This document shows positions 48,127 through 60,627 of a stretch of DNA of 64,000 nucleotides, piece by piece. This DNA comes from Buddleja alternifolia (taxonomy: Eukaryota; Streptophyta; Magnoliopsida; Lamiales; Scrophulariaceae): contig CM033393.1 of the NCBI GenBank assembly GCA_019426215.1, positions 14,728,046 to 14,792,045 of the forward strand. Reading direction: 5' to 3'. The position numbers and the translations under genes were made by a program. The notes under the pieces were generated by a model. The model saw only the letters and a program-made list of their open reading frames with translations, did no database searches and had not been told where the DNA came from. The first letter of the stretch is position 1. Each line of letters opens with the position of its first letter.

Positions 48127-49153
48127 TTCAAAGTAGTTGAGTTAATATATTAATTAATTAGATTAATTAATTAAGACTTTTAATATTCAAGTGTTGGATA
48201 AATAAATTAATTAAGTTGATAAGATCAATTTAATTAAGCTTAAGTCTAGAAAGCATTTAATTTAGTTGGAAGTCACTTTTAGTTAATTTAATATGGTGGA
48301 TTAATTTTTAAAAGACTATTTTATTAAGTCTTGGTCGAAAATTTGGGGGAGGAAAATAATTAAAGAGTTTAATTAATTTTCTTTTAGAAGGAAATAAGAT
48401 TTCTTAGAGAGAAAGAAAACTAATTAAAATAGAAGAGTCCTATTTGAGAATTAATTAGTCTTCTATTCCTACATGGAAATGTAGAAGAGTTCTACATGGG
48501 AAAGAATTGCAAGAACTTAGTCTTATATATTTGACTAGTATGGAACGAAAATAGGATGATGACTTTTGAAGCCAAATTTTTTGTTCCTCTTGCATAGAAA
48601 ATCGTTTCTCTCTCTCCTTCATATAGTGTTCTTGAGTTCTTGATTATTCATCAAGATCTTGAATTCAAAAATTCTTCCAAAATACTTAGAGAAGTAATTT
48701 TTGCTTTAATCCCATACACTATTCCTTAGAGTTAGAATAAACGTTTATAAATCAACCCAGCTAAAGATTATAAACGAGTGGGTATCCGGGGTGTGGATCA
48801 ACTTTAGAGGAGAAACACTTGGGTCTCTGAAGTGAATCAAGAATCCGATCAAAAGCGTTTTTGGTGGAGGAATTCAAAATATTCATCAAAAGGAAAAACG
48901 AAGGAGTTGATTCAAGGAATGAGAAGCAAGCTAGGGAGCTTACGTTAAGGAAGAAGAAACTCTTCGATTTTTACGAAAAATCGAATAAGGTAAGATCTTC
49001 TTTATTTAAGTTCTAAATAACTAGTGTAGAGATGCGCAAGCCTATGATACGTGATAAGCCCGTAGGATTAATAAACTCGTATGTTTAAATCCTAGAAACT
49101 AAAATTTTAATTTTCCGCTATGCTTAGTCGGGCTACATGTATATTTCCCAACA
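48058..49153 (+). repeat. Truncated copia 3' LTR
   Basis: Corresponds to 44525-45593 of the 5' LTR and lacks its first 1.06 kb. It differs by scattered substitutions and an extra block of about 36 bp near 48845-48880. Confidence 0.88.
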
Positions 49154-50095
49154 GTACAGTGTATAGGCGACGTTGCTTGTTACCTCTAGTACTATAAGCC
49201 TGACCCACACAGTATGTATGTGTGAAACAAATTACCTCTAGTGGAATCATACCAACAACATGCAACTCCTTATTGTTTTATATTTTATTTTTTTTATTTA
49301 TAGCATCAAAAGCAATAATCAACTTGAAACATTACAAAGTCTCCCGGTCAATCTCTCAGTGGAATTACCCCTTATGTCTCGGGATGAACATCTACTCAAC
49401 TCCTCTGCCTTTGACTATGTGCGCGGTGTCATCCAAGGAAAGATAAATTCTAGTCTAAGGTCGACACGAGCAAGACTAAGATGACATGGTTCAATTATTT
49501 TGAATTATTCATTTTTGAATGAGTTTTCCATATAATGCCACTATTTGAGTTTTTCAAATCAAAATTGCAAAAATGAGCAAGCTAAAATCCACTCATCTTT
49601 TAAAAAGTTCTTGCACCAAAGTTCATGATATAGGCAATTAAGAGGACATAGCGTCCCACACACCCCCAAACTTAAACTAAGAAATAGACCACACAAGAAA
49701 AATAAGTACTACTCCACCCCCAAACTTCAACCTAACATTGACCTCAATCTTATATAGAATCAACAAATCACATAAAAGGATAAAAGAGTACTTAACTGAG
49801 TGCAATGCTAAAAAGTAAACCATTGAACCGTCGATTGAGCCTAACGTCACAGGTGATCCTATCTATGCTCAGCAAATAGTTGAATTTTTCAACTCAAACT
49901 CGGCAACTCATACTTAGCAAAAATAACAAATTCAGCAACTCACATGCTAAATCACTAGAAACCAGAATTGGCAAGCACATAAAAAATATCGTATATATAG
50001 TTAGTACAAGCCCAAAAAGAGAGAAAGAAGAAAAATAAATTAAAAAAAAAAACAAAGAAGAAAAGGAAAGCAGGTAAAACTTCTGAAGTAGGAAT
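49154..50095 (-). mobile_element. Gypsy 3' internal non-coding region, part 2
   Basis: This is the continuation of 42859-43466 beyond the copia insertion. It holds no convincing ORF and lies downstream (minus strand) of the polyprotein end at 50096-50248. Confidence 0.5.
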
Positions 50096-50248
50096 CACTC
50101 ATCCTCGTCTCCATCAGACTGGGGCTCGTCGAGACTAGCAGGATTGAACATAGGCTCATCCACAGTAGGTATTGGAACAGTGTGGTAAGGCGGAATCTTG
50201 GGATATGTGCCTATGGGTCTCGTGGTTGTGATAAGGGTCCTTGTTACA
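50096..50248 (-). pseudogene. C-terminus of a gypsy element ORF
   Basis: About 49 codons on the minus strand (with GTYPKIPPYHTVPIPTVDEP near the middle) end in an acidic tail and a TGA (reverse of 50096-50098). The frame is cut off near 50248, where a gypsy LTR fragment in the other orientation begins. Its domain cannot be assigned; its position suggests the last ORF of the Athila-like element. Confidence 0.4.
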
Positions 50249-51043
50249 TGGACTTAAGCCCTTCGTTTTCTTTTAGATTCATTTATTGCTTGATTCGTGC
50301 CATTTGTGTATTTAATTCACGCGTTAAGTGACTTCAGGCTTTAAATTGATGCAATCAAAGAAAGGGCAGAAAAATAATACGTATAACAAGTTTTGCCCTA
50401 AAATGCTTCGCACACCCATGCCCAGGCTCCTATCACCTCACGCCTAGGCGCCAACAAGTAAGAAAAGTAGTTGAAGCGACGTACACCCGTGCCTAGGCAC
50501 TACTCTGACAACGCCCGGGCGTCGATGATGCCAGCTTTCTCACGCCTAGGCGCCACGTCTTCCACTCTTGGGCGCCAATCTCTGCTCCAGTCACTTTTGC
50601 TTCGCCACATCATCATGCTTAAGCGCTGTTCCTGTCATGTCTGGGCGCCAATTTAGCTGATTCTGAAGACTATAAGTACCAGATAAAAATGAGAGTCTAG
50701 GGTTCGAATTTTGAGATATTCTAGAGCTTTCTTAGGACTTGAACTACACTTTTACACCGTTTTAGAATAGCAAGAAAGGGGAATTGCATGAGATTGAAGC
50801 CTTCAACCAGAAGTCATCATCAATCAAGTGTATTAGGGAGTTTTTAATTGCTTTCATGATATCTTTGTCTATAAATATGTACATGATTGCCTTAGATTCT
50901 TTTTTATCTTTGAATATAAGCTAATTTGTAAAACTACGGCCATGTGAAGGCCAATTTATGAAGTATCTTTATAATAGTTATTTGTTTGAATCAATTCATG
51001 TGTTGCTATATGTTGTGAATTTGTGCTTACTTTCCTTATATGT
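50249..51043 (+). mobile_element. Second gypsy LTR fragment
   Basis: This resembles the LTR at 59005-60621 in layout: a motif array, then a TATA-like box (tataagta, 50671-50678), then a leader with stretches such as agggagtttttaattg that match 59819 onward. Both ends are missing; the right end is cut by the Sirevirus LTR fragment at 51044. Confidence 0.6.
50417..50649. repeat. Array of eight cacgcctaggcgcc-type palindromic motifs
   Basis: Copies start at 50417, 50439, 50487, 50510, 50541, 50563, 50614 and 50636. The intervals are 22, 48, 23, 31, 22, 51 and 22 bp, so they form four pairs with 22-23 bp inside each pair. The centre varies (cctagg, cccggg, cttaag, ccaggc) but usually stays palindromic. 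The array ends 21 bp before the TATA-like box. Confidence 0.85.
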
Positions 51044-51631
51044 TGTTGGTCCCAAGTGGCATACGAAAAGGGGCTAGGAGGGGGAGGGGGTTGAATAGAC
51101 CCTGAAGTTTTCTTTTAACTTCAAAAATTTTCTTGCCTCTTAAAATATTTTGAACGCTTGGAAAGCAAAGTGCTAGGATGGAGATAACTTAGAATTAGTG
51201 ATTTCAGTAATTATCAAAATAGGGTAAAGCTTAGATAGCTTAATTAGGGTTAGCACAGCGGAAGTGATTTTTTTACTTAACATTCGGTTTGCCAATTAGT
51301 CGCTTGACTGATTTTAATGCTTTTAAAGAATAATATGCAAATGATAAAGAAAGCAATAAAATAGTAAAGTAAATGACACAAGATATGAAAGGTTCATAGG
51401 GTGATGTAATCCCAGCTACGTCCTTCTTCTCCTTTGCACTTGGAAGAAATTCACTAAATAATCATCAAAGTCTTCACATAGATGACTTCCACAAATGATG
51501 AATAACTATGAAGATGATCTTGAGCTCCTTGACCACACAGACCTCAACTCTACTTAGATCTCTTCAACAAGCTTCTTTTACTCAGAAATAATGCTTGAAA
51601 CACTTCTTTTTCTTCACACGATAGTGGTTGT
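51044..51631 (-). mobile_element. Sirevirus LTR fragment
   Basis: This matches the 3' part of the Sirevirus LTRs at 967-4349 and 5174-6684, read in reverse, starting at the LTR terminus (GGGACCAACA on the minus strand) and including the purine-rich gggggagggggttg run. It stops at 51631, where a copia LTR is inserted, and the remainder is not in the window. Confidence 0.8.
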
Positions 51632-53330
51632 TGTTGTGATTCGGTCTAGCGGATAAAAATTTAATCCTAATCACTCCAAAAAATGAATCGGGGGTTTCAA
51701 GATATTGATTCGCAACAAGAAAAATTACGAAAGAGGATATTCGAATTATCTCTTGACGACAAAAATCGAATAATCAGCAGCAGCCCCAGATTCCTATCTT
51801 TAGATTATCACATGGAAGAAAAATCTACAAGAAAGCTTCGATCTCCTTCGCGACAACAATGGCAGCGGTGGCTAGTTGGAGAGAGGGAGGGAATTTTTCT
51901 TTTTCTTTTGCTGTAAGTTTCTTTTGGCTCAAAGTCAGATTTAGAATTATGACTTGTGAAAAATTTTGACACTGACTAACAACTTATATTAAGTAAAACA
52001 AAATCCCTAGACTACTAAGAGGGGGTGACCGCTAGGCCTTGTTAGATTGGGTTTCCGGGCTTTGTTCTATCTTAGCTCATGTGTAGTTAATTAAATCCAA
52101 CTCCAAATCCAATTAACTTTTAATTAATTAATTTAATCCATTTAAACTTAATCCAATTAATTTAATTCAACTTATAAATTAAATTCAATTAATTTAACTT
52201 ATGAATTAAATGATTTAATTAATTTATTTAATCTAATTAAATATCTTTAATTAAATCATGTCATCCATTTTGTTAGCCATTTACATCTAATGTGTGAATT
52301 TACCAAAATACCCTTAACTTAGAAAATCATTCCTTTTCTTCACCAAGGTGTCACTTTCTAGGCTCGATTCAATTGGCAATGGGAGGATACCAAAGGATAA
52401 GGTTGTCCCTAGCCAACACCGTGGAACGAAATCGTAGCCCAATTGAATACGAGATGAATATGTCATCATGAACCTTGATTACAATTACCATATGCGTATA
52501 AACTCTTCACCAACGTGACCCGATCAAGTAAGAGCCATGGTATGTCAAACTCATAGAACTTGATGCTGTACTCAGTAATCATAATAATGTGAAATTACCA
52601 AACTACCCTCAGTGACCATCACTAGTTAGTTTATATGCTTTGACACAAGACTTTGTAATTTCAATTACTTATAATCATACAGGTCACATAATCGTTTACT
52701 GTCGAGATGGTGAATCCCTTATTGACAGTTATCTTACAATGTCGAATGCACCATGTGAATCGTATTTCGAGGTCGACCCCACCTATCAGGTGATACGGGT
52801 CTAACTACTCTAGTAACATATCTAATACTACAAGCACATTATGATTAAGTCCTCAGGTTTAAGTTCACACATACTATCGCAGTCTTAATCCCAATCATTG
52901 ACTGTCAAAGAGCAAATACGCATGTGATAGGATTAATGCGAGTCAAGTTCAAATATGTTAATTCCATTAACTATATTCATGACACTAGCTCCCACTATCT
53001 AATCAGTGTTGGACTGACACTTCCTTATCAATGCAGGTGTCATATGAGTTGAATTTTAATGTCCAATTAAATTTTCTTAACTTGTGAACCATCATTAAGA
53101 GATTAAGTACTTGACTCTTTCAGTGCCTCCTCTCATCTATCAAAGGTGAAAAGTCTATATTCAGATCTCAAGGACTTATTTGTTCAATACACTTAAATGC
53201 CATTTAGATGTACATGAACAAAATCAAAACCTTTATTCTATAAATAGAAAAATAAACGTATGTACAAAATAATTTATCAATGCCCTACTAAATCTAATTC
53301 CTCATTGGCATTGAGGGCATACACCTAACA
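51632..53330 (-). mobile_element. Copia 3' LTR, minus strand
   Basis: On the minus strand it starts TGTTAGGTGTATGCCC right after a polypurine tract (gcaagtgggagat) and ends near GAATCACAACA. It belongs with the decayed polyprotein at 53331-57275. The ORF at 51683-51916 inside it has no coding character. Confidence 0.78.
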
Positions 53331-56300
53331 ATCTCCCACTTGCACTCAGTGCCAATTGCTATGGTATTTGATGCCCATTTTCTCAAGATGTCTATCTAAC
53401 ACCGCCTGTGATAATGGCTTGGTGAGTGGGTGAACTACATTGTCCACTGAGGATATTTTCTGCACGACGATATCACCTCTTCCAACGATTTCTCGTATTA
53501 TATGATATTTCCTCACCACGTGTTTAGATTTGTTGAGAAACCTTGGTTCTTTAGCTTGCAATTGCTCTATTGTTGTCACACCATAGTGGCAACGACATTT
53601 CCATGCTAGGAACCACTTGAAGTTCAGTTATAAAATTTCTCATCAAAACAGCTTCTTTGAGGAAGCCACATATTCTGCCTCGGCTGTGGAATCGACAGTT
53701 GTGCTTTGCTTGGAACTTTTTCAAGACACCGCTCCACCATTGAGCATGAATATGTACCCAGAGGTGGATTTAAGGTCATCTGGATCAGATTGAAAATCTA
53801 CATCAGTGTAACCATCTACCTTTAATTCTCCATATCCATATATCAATAGCATATCTTTAGTTCTTCTTAAGTACTTTAAGATACACTTCATTGCTATCTA
53901 GTGTTGGTCCTTCGGGTTTTCATGAAACCTACTAACTATGCTCATAACATATGCCAGATTCGGTCTCGTGCATAACATCGTGTACATGAGACTCCCTACT
54001 GATGATGCATAGGGTGTATTCCTCATTTCCATTCTATCCTTGTCCGTCTTATGACTCATAGATTTGGAAAGATGGAAGATGAATACCATGTCTCATGGGC
54101 AAAAGTCCTCCCTTAGAATTATGCATTTCATACTTCTTGAGGACTTTCTCTAAGTAGAGCGCTTGGGAGAGTCCTATCATTTTATTCGCTCTATCTCTAT
54201 ATAAGCAAATTCACAGAATGTAGGTAGCTTCTCTCAAGTATTTCATGGAGAACGTGCTTGAGAGCCATGTCTTGACCGACATCAATAAGCCTATGTCATT
54301 CCCTATAAGTAGTTTAACATCTACATATAAAACCAGGAATGTCAACTTGCTCCCACTGACCATTTTGTAGACACATGGTTCATCTTTATTCTTGATGAAG
54401 CCATATTTCCTTGCTTCTTCATTGAACCGTAGATTCCAGCTACGAGAGGCTTGTTTTAGCCCATAATTAGATCTATTAAGTTTGCAAACTTTATGAGAAT
54501 CTGCTTCTGATATGAAATCCCTGGGATGTTGCATATAAATGTCCTCCTCGATGTATCCATTTAGAAATACAGTCTTCACATCCATTTACTAAATTTCATA
54601 ATCCAAGCTTGCAACTATGGCAAGCAGAATTCTAATAGATTTGATCATGACCATTGGCAAAAAGGTTTTCTCATAGTCAATGCTCTTTTTTTTACTATAC
54701 TCTTTCGCTACTAGCCTAGCCTTATAGTTATCCACCTTACCATCTGGTCCAATCTTTCTCTTATAGATCCATTTGCATCTAATTGGCCTTACACCATTTG
54801 GTAGATCAGTAAGAGTCCATACTTGGTTCGAATACATTGAATCAATCTCTGCTTTCATAGCCTCAAGCCATTTTGAGGAATCTATATCCGTCAGTGCTTC
54901 GTCATAGTCAGAGGGATCATTTCCATGGCTCCCTTCTGCAACATTATACAAATAATCATGTGTATCGTATAAATAACCATATCTCTCAGGTGGCTGAGAT
55001 ACTCTGCTAGATAGTCGTTGCGATGGTAGTGTCATTTTGGGTTCAGTTTGTGATTCTCGAACTAATGTCTCTGAAGGGACGTAGTTTTGTTCTTCCAAAA
55101 TAATGTTTCTACCTGCACCACCTTCTCGAATGAATTCTTCTTCGAGAAAGTAGGCTTGCAAGGCCACAATGATCCTATGATCATTTTGCAGGTAAAAGAG
55201 GTATCCCATCGAATTCATGAAAAAATCGATGAATCATACTTTCAAGGATCTGTCTTCTAGTTTCTCTACCTTGGTCTTCTTTACATATGCGGGGTAACCC
55301 CATATTCTTATGTACTTGAGACTAGGCTTCCTACTACACCAAATCTCATTTGGTGTAGTGGGAACAGATTTCCAGGGATATTTGTTCAGAATATGTGCAG
55401 CTGTAAGCAAAACATGTCCCCATAAAGAAATGGGTAGGTTAGTGTAGCTAAGCATGGAACGTATCATGTCTAACAGTGTACGATTCCGACTTTTTGCTAC
55501 CGCATTTAGTTGTGGAGTTGTTGGAGGAGTGAGTTATAATATTATGCCTTGTTCTTTTAAGAACTCATCAAACTCGACACTCATGTATTCGCCACCTCGA
55601 TCAGATCGAAGTGCCTTATACTATACCCAGTTTGTTTTTCAGTTAAACCTTTGAATTCCTCGAACCATTCAAGTGCTTCTGATTTATACTTCGTCAGATA
55701 AACTAGACCATACCTAGAGTGGTCATCTGTGAAGATTTTGAAGTACTGAAAACCTCCAAGGGCCGCATCCTTCAGGGGCCACATACGTCAGTGTGAATTA
55801 ATCCTAAAACTTCATTTGCCCTTTCGAAATGCCTTGTGAATGGTGACCTAGTCATCTTACCTTTAAGACAAGATTCACAAGTAGGATATGGGTCAGACCC
55901 AAGTGGACCAACAAGTCCACGTTTTTCCAATTCATGAATCTTAAATTCACGGGCATGTCCCAATCTAATGTGCCATATGAGTTTTTGGTTTACGTCATTC
56001 ATACTACGTTTTCCAGTCATAGTATTAACAATACATTGATTTCAAATGTTCAAATAGTATAAACCATTAATTAAAGATGAAAAGCCAACACACGTATTTT
56101 CAAAATAAATATCACAAGAATTATGTTTAAAAGAAAACAAATATCCTTTCCTGACAAATACAGGAATAGAAATAATATTCTTGAGCCCATTGGGCAAAAC
56201 AAGGCAATCATCTAAAATTATTTGATTTCAAGAAACTAATGTAACAGAAGTAATTCCAATGTGCATCGCAGCCACACTGTGTCTGCTTCCAGCATTAATC

Positions 56301-57275
56301 ATTACTTCATTCTCATCTAACTTTCTACTTGCCTCCAGATCCTGGTTCAAAACACAAATATGAGCACTAGCTCCGGAATCTAGAATCCAAGAAGTAGAAA
56401 ATATCATCATAGAACACTTTGTTCCAAAAACATAAAGTTCTATACCTACTTTATTTTCTGTTTTCTGCTTTGGACAGCCACGCTTCCAATGCCCTACTTC
56501 TTTGCAGTGGAGGCATATGTCTGTCTTCTTTGGGCCCCTGCCCTTAAACTGCTTCCCTTGGTTTACCTTGCCTTGCCTTTGGATTTCCTAGAAGATTTTG
56601 CCACTCCCAATTGCTTCTTGCCTCGTTTCTTCTTCTGAGTCTTTGAAGGCTCAGTAGAAACGAGCAAAATAGTCTCTTTCGTCCTAGGGTCCATTTCTGA
56701 TTGAGAATTTGAGAGCTTGTTCAAAAGACCTAGCAATGAACACTCAATGTCATTCATGTTAAAATTCACTATGAATTCAGAAAAGACTTAGGGAGTGACT
56801 TCGGGACGAGATCAGTCTGCACTTGGAAGTCTATAGAGAAGTCGAGAGCCTCCAATCTCTCAAACATGGAACTCATCTTTAGGACGTGATCTCCAACTTT
56901 CTCTACTTCCTTCATTCTCGCCCTAAAGAGTTGACTGGATATCTCATAATGAGCAGTTCTAATGTGTTATATGTAAAGTTCCTTCAGATGAACCATTACC
57001 TCAGCAGTTGTTCCCATCTTTTCATGGGATCACTGCAATTCATTGGCCATCAATCCCAGCATGTACCCCTTGACACAAGTGTCAGCCTTTTCCCATTCAT
57101 CTTGGGCAAGCCTATCTTCAAAAGATCCGAGGTCTGGGACTTCAGGCATCTTTTCATCGAGCACATATCCCAAATATTCAAAGCTGAGGACAATCCTCAA
57201 GTTTCAAAGCCAATCAACGAAATTCGGTCCAGTGAGGACATTTTTCTCAAGCAACACGGTCAAAGGGTTAGTCAT
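53331..57275 (-). pseudogene. Copia gag-pol, minus strand, dead
   Basis: From the ATG at 57273-57275 the order is gag, a CCHC knuckle near 56500 (CLHCKEVGHWKRGC), protease at about 56380 (WILDSGASAH, catalytic D-S-G intact), the gag-pre-integrase domain at 55800-55990, integrase at 55250-55790, RT at 54200-55000 and RNase H down to 53346. The integrase Glu is replaced by Lys (NAVAKSRNRT). The RT active site reads YVDV instead of YVDD. Numerous stops and frameshifts are present. No 5' LTR is recognised to the right, so the element is truncated there. Confidence 0.87.
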
Positions 57276-59004
57276 TGTGTGGGAAATAAACTGCGGAAAA
57301 TACCAAGATTTACGATTAGATGTGTTATTATATACTTTCAAGTAAAATCAAGAATTTCAATATTTACTTGACTTTCACTATTTTTCTCGAAACATTGCAC
57401 TCCCACTACAATAATCGAAAACCTCGTTGGATGGGTTTCATAGTGAGTGATTGAGTTCCTCAATGATTTAAACAAGGTTCAACCTTTTTCGATATAATGC
57501 TTGTTAGATCTTTGAGGTGGTGTCTTACTCCAGTCAATCTAACTGATGATTCAATCTCCTTTAGCTCATGGATCACTGAACCACAATCTTAGTTGATATA
57601 TAGGTGGTGATCCATCTGAGTCCATTTTCCCATCAACTCCTTTCAGTCTAACAATTTAATCCCGCCTTGCAACCTTTTTCGATATATGGGGCGAAATTTG
57701 CTTCGACATGAAGGCATCAAATGCACTATATGGGGCGAAATTTGCTTCAACATGAAGGCTTCAAATGCACTAGAGAAGATAGAGTGCCACGTCTTGATGC
57801 ATGATCCCTTTATTCCGGGACGACTCCATGCATTAGAAGTGAACCCATCTTCTAAAGGTTGATGGGGAGCTAAGATATCCAATGCCCCTTTACTTACACA
57901 GTATTATTCTAATGGGAGAATTATAACATTTGAAATGTTAATTAGTTTGGTCTCACTTTTCACATTAATTTCTTTATCGCACAATAACGAAAATGCATAA
58001 GAATAAGCCTAGCAATTCTAACAACACACACATGTATGGACTATTCTAGATCAATTCGAGCCAATGAGTGGTCAGGGAGGGCTTCTATCTATTACATGGG
58101 TCTCCGCCTATACAAGATCTAATCTTCTTCTCCGAGACTTCATGCGCCACCAGGAGCCTATCTCTAAACAATTACATAGAAATAACTGTAGACAAATTAA
58201 ATTTGTGACCATTGAAATGGCGACATGTGGAATATATATAAGATGTCCACTTAAAATATTCTCTATTTATATTTTTGAAATTTTAATCAAATCCTAATTC
58301 CTAAATTAAATAGTCAAATAATTGATATTCTATATATATATATATATATATTACTGGCCAATCAAAAAGTTATATACCTAAATAATATATTATGGAAATT
58401 GAAATAATATATTATGGCAAGTCAAATTTAGGGTTGTTGCATCTTTTAAAACATTCCATGCAATTTAATTCCTTATACAAGAGAAAATCCATATTATATA
58501 TATATATATATATCCTATATAATAATATTATATATATGTAAAGATCAAAGTGTGGTGGCACACGCCACTTACTAATCTTCTATGTATATATATTTTGTTA
58601 TATTCATACTATATATTCATACATAAATCATATATAATATTATTATATATAATAAAGGATGAAAAGTTGGCAATAACATGCCACTTTACCTTTCCTTATT
58701 ATATATATATATATATTAAATATTATATTAATAGTTCTCTTTGAATTATATTGCCAATCAAGTTATGTTTTGTGGCAAATCAAATCAAATTTTCAAGAGA
58801 AGGAAATAAATTACCCTCCAAATTATTGAGAACCAATCAAATCATGCCAACTCATCAAATAATTATGGCGTTGTTCTCATCCTACAACTATAAATAGGGG
58901 TTCTAATTCATTCATTCAACACACCAAAAATTTGAGCAAGAGAGAGATATCAAGAAATGTATTGTAAGTTCTCACTACTCAAATTCAAGAAGGATTGAGG
59001 CAAT
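57276..59004. other. Leader remnant and AT-rich spacer, no gene
   Basis: The part next to gag may be the copia leader. No primer-binding site or LTR was found. From about 58210 on the sequence is AT-rich with long TA runs (58333-58352, 58495-58513, 58698-58715). A TATA-box-like ctataaatagg at about 58890 precedes the gypsy LTR but has no gene attached. Confidence 0.45.
57684..57771. repeat. 44-bp tandem duplication
   Basis: Two copies of the unit beginning atatggggcgaaatttgctt lie at 57684-57727 and 57728-57771, with two or three differences. Confidence 0.9.
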
Positions 59005-59565
59005 TTGATGGCAATTGATATATGTTATTTTTACACTAGTTTCCCCCCGTTTATCGACTTGGTTTTGATTGTTTCCTTGATAATTTGATCACATTTGATG
59101 CTTTGATCCTTGTTTTCTCATATTTTCTAGAATAACATATGATTTGGAGGAAAAGAACAAGGATTGAAGGTAAATCATGAATAAAGATACAACACAAGGT
59201 AAAATACTGTCTGCGCAGTGCTGGAGTTTTTGGAATCAATTTCTCTAACCATGTCCAAATTACACACTTGGTTTACCAATGGAAAGATAAGAGGCAAAGG
59301 TACATTTCTTATGTTGAAGACAAAGATCAGATATGTAGGGAAGGAAGTGAAAACGTCATCGGAAGAGACGTCTTACGACGGAGTTTTCTCATTCAGTAAC
59401 TTGTGAGACACGTTTATCCCCTATAACGTTTGATTTAGGCCTTGGTGTCTTATTGAGAGTTGTAGATCTTTGTTTAAGGATTCTATATCAACTTGAATCA
59501 GCTTATTCCGACATCGGTAGAGAAAGTTATGCAAATGTTACCAAAACTGGTCAGAGGCAGAAATT

Positions 59566-59655
59566 GAACGCCGCGGCGTTCACCATCCAACGCCGCGGCG
59601 TTCGAGACAGAATGGTGACCACCGCGGTGTTCAACAAGCGAACGCCGCGGCGTTC
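59566..59655. repeat. Array of four gaacgccgcggcgttc palindromes
   Basis: Sixteen-base motifs centred on ccgcgg start at 59566, 59588, 59617 and 59640 (intervals 22, 29 and 23). Three are almost identical perfect palindromes; the third is a variant (gaccaccgcggtgttc). The array ends 17 bp before the TATA box. Within each pair the two palindromes could fold together as a stem of about 15 bp with a loop of about 6-7 nt. Confidence 0.9.
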
Positions 59656-59672
59656 GAGGCAGCGGGTTGGTC

Positions 59673-59679
59673 TATAAAT
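59673..59679 (+). promoter_or_regulatory. TATA box of the gypsy LTR
   Basis: tataaat in the context gtctataaataccccttt lies directly downstream of the palindrome array. It is the likely core promoter of the element. Confidence 0.65.
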
Positions 59680-60627
59680 ACCCCTTTTAGCCATTTTTTA
59701 CCCTAACTCACCTTGGATAGCAGCTGCCACACGAAAATAGAGAGAGAGGGAGCTTAAAAGAGAAGATTGAAGGTCAAAACATGGAGAATTCAACAAGTAA
59801 TCCACATCTCTACAAGAATTAGGGAGTTTTTACATATTTGTTTCTTGAATTCGTTCAAATCTCCTATGACTTGTATGACTTATATTTGCACTTTTGACAT
59901 GAATATGAGCTAAACTTGTTTGATTGAGGCCATGGATAGGCCATTTATGTTATTTTGATTGTTGATTTGTTGGTGTTTATTGGATTAATTTTGGTTTTAG
60001 CTATGTATTCAATATTTGATCTCAATGCTACATTTGTTTGATCACCAAGTGTTTGATAAAATGCCTAGGTTAGAGATCGAGAGATAATAACCTAGGGAAG
60101 ATATAAACATTGAATACCCTATAGTTAAACCGACTAGAGATAGACTCGGTTTCTTTAAGTGGCTTTCCATTCACGTGGAGAATTCCTAGACCTTAAATGC
60201 ATCCTAGTTAATCGGGTTTTCATATAGAGATATATAGGAAATCGTTACCAAAGGTAGGGTTGCTATGCCAAGAGATTGGGTGGTACGTACGTTAGGGAAT
60301 TTCGCCTTAGCTAAATCAATCTAATAATCCAATAGAACCTAAATCACAATCGAAATGCATAATTGGTTGAACCATGTGCCTTGATCGCTTCTCTCTATTG
60401 TTTCCTCCCTTTATTTGGTGTGACGTTGCCTTAGTTTATTTTCTAGTATTTATTAATTAGTTAATCAACCTTTCTATCGACCGATTTAACTTAGAATTGA
60501 GTAATATAGTAGTCTTGGTACTTAGATTATAGTTGTCCCTGCGGATACGATAACCCCGAACTTAGAAATCCACTTTACTACTTACGCGACCTAGTTCTCT
60601 TGCTAGGATTTTGTCGTGTCAAGTTTT

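Larger units (their letters stand above)
43467..49153 (+). mobile_element. Copia element lacking pol
   Basis: The element has a full 5' LTR (43467-45593), a tRNA-Met primer-binding site, a long leader, a gag ORF and a truncated 3' LTR (48058-49153), bounded by a perfect 5-bp duplication gtaca (43462-43466 and 49154-49158). Everything from the end of gag through protease, integrase, RT and RNase H and the first half of the 3' LTR is deleted. It inserted into the 3' non-coding region of a minus-strand gypsy element. Confidence 0.9.
59005..60621 (+). mobile_element. Gypsy (Athila/Tat-like) 5' LTR
   Basis: The right end is set by gtgtca at 60621, just before the primer-binding site. The left end is approximate (about 59005), since no target duplication can be checked. 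It contains a four-copy palindromic motif array (59566-59655), a TATA box (tataaat, 59673-59679) and a region near 60530-60560 shared with the minus-strand gypsy LTR at about 41600-41650. Confidence 0.7.

Noticed and set aside
50417..50649. CRISPR-like array of short repeats
   Set aside because: The repeats are 14 bp, palindromic and variable, with spacers of 8-37 bp. The setting is a plant LTR with a TATA box, and no cas-like gene is present.
51683..51916. 77-codon ORF as a gene
   Set aside because: It lies wholly inside a copia LTR and shows no domain; the starting ATG has no support.
58550..58744. 64-codon ORF in the AT-rich spacer
   Set aside because: It consists of TA microsatellite sequence translated as Ile/Tyr runs.
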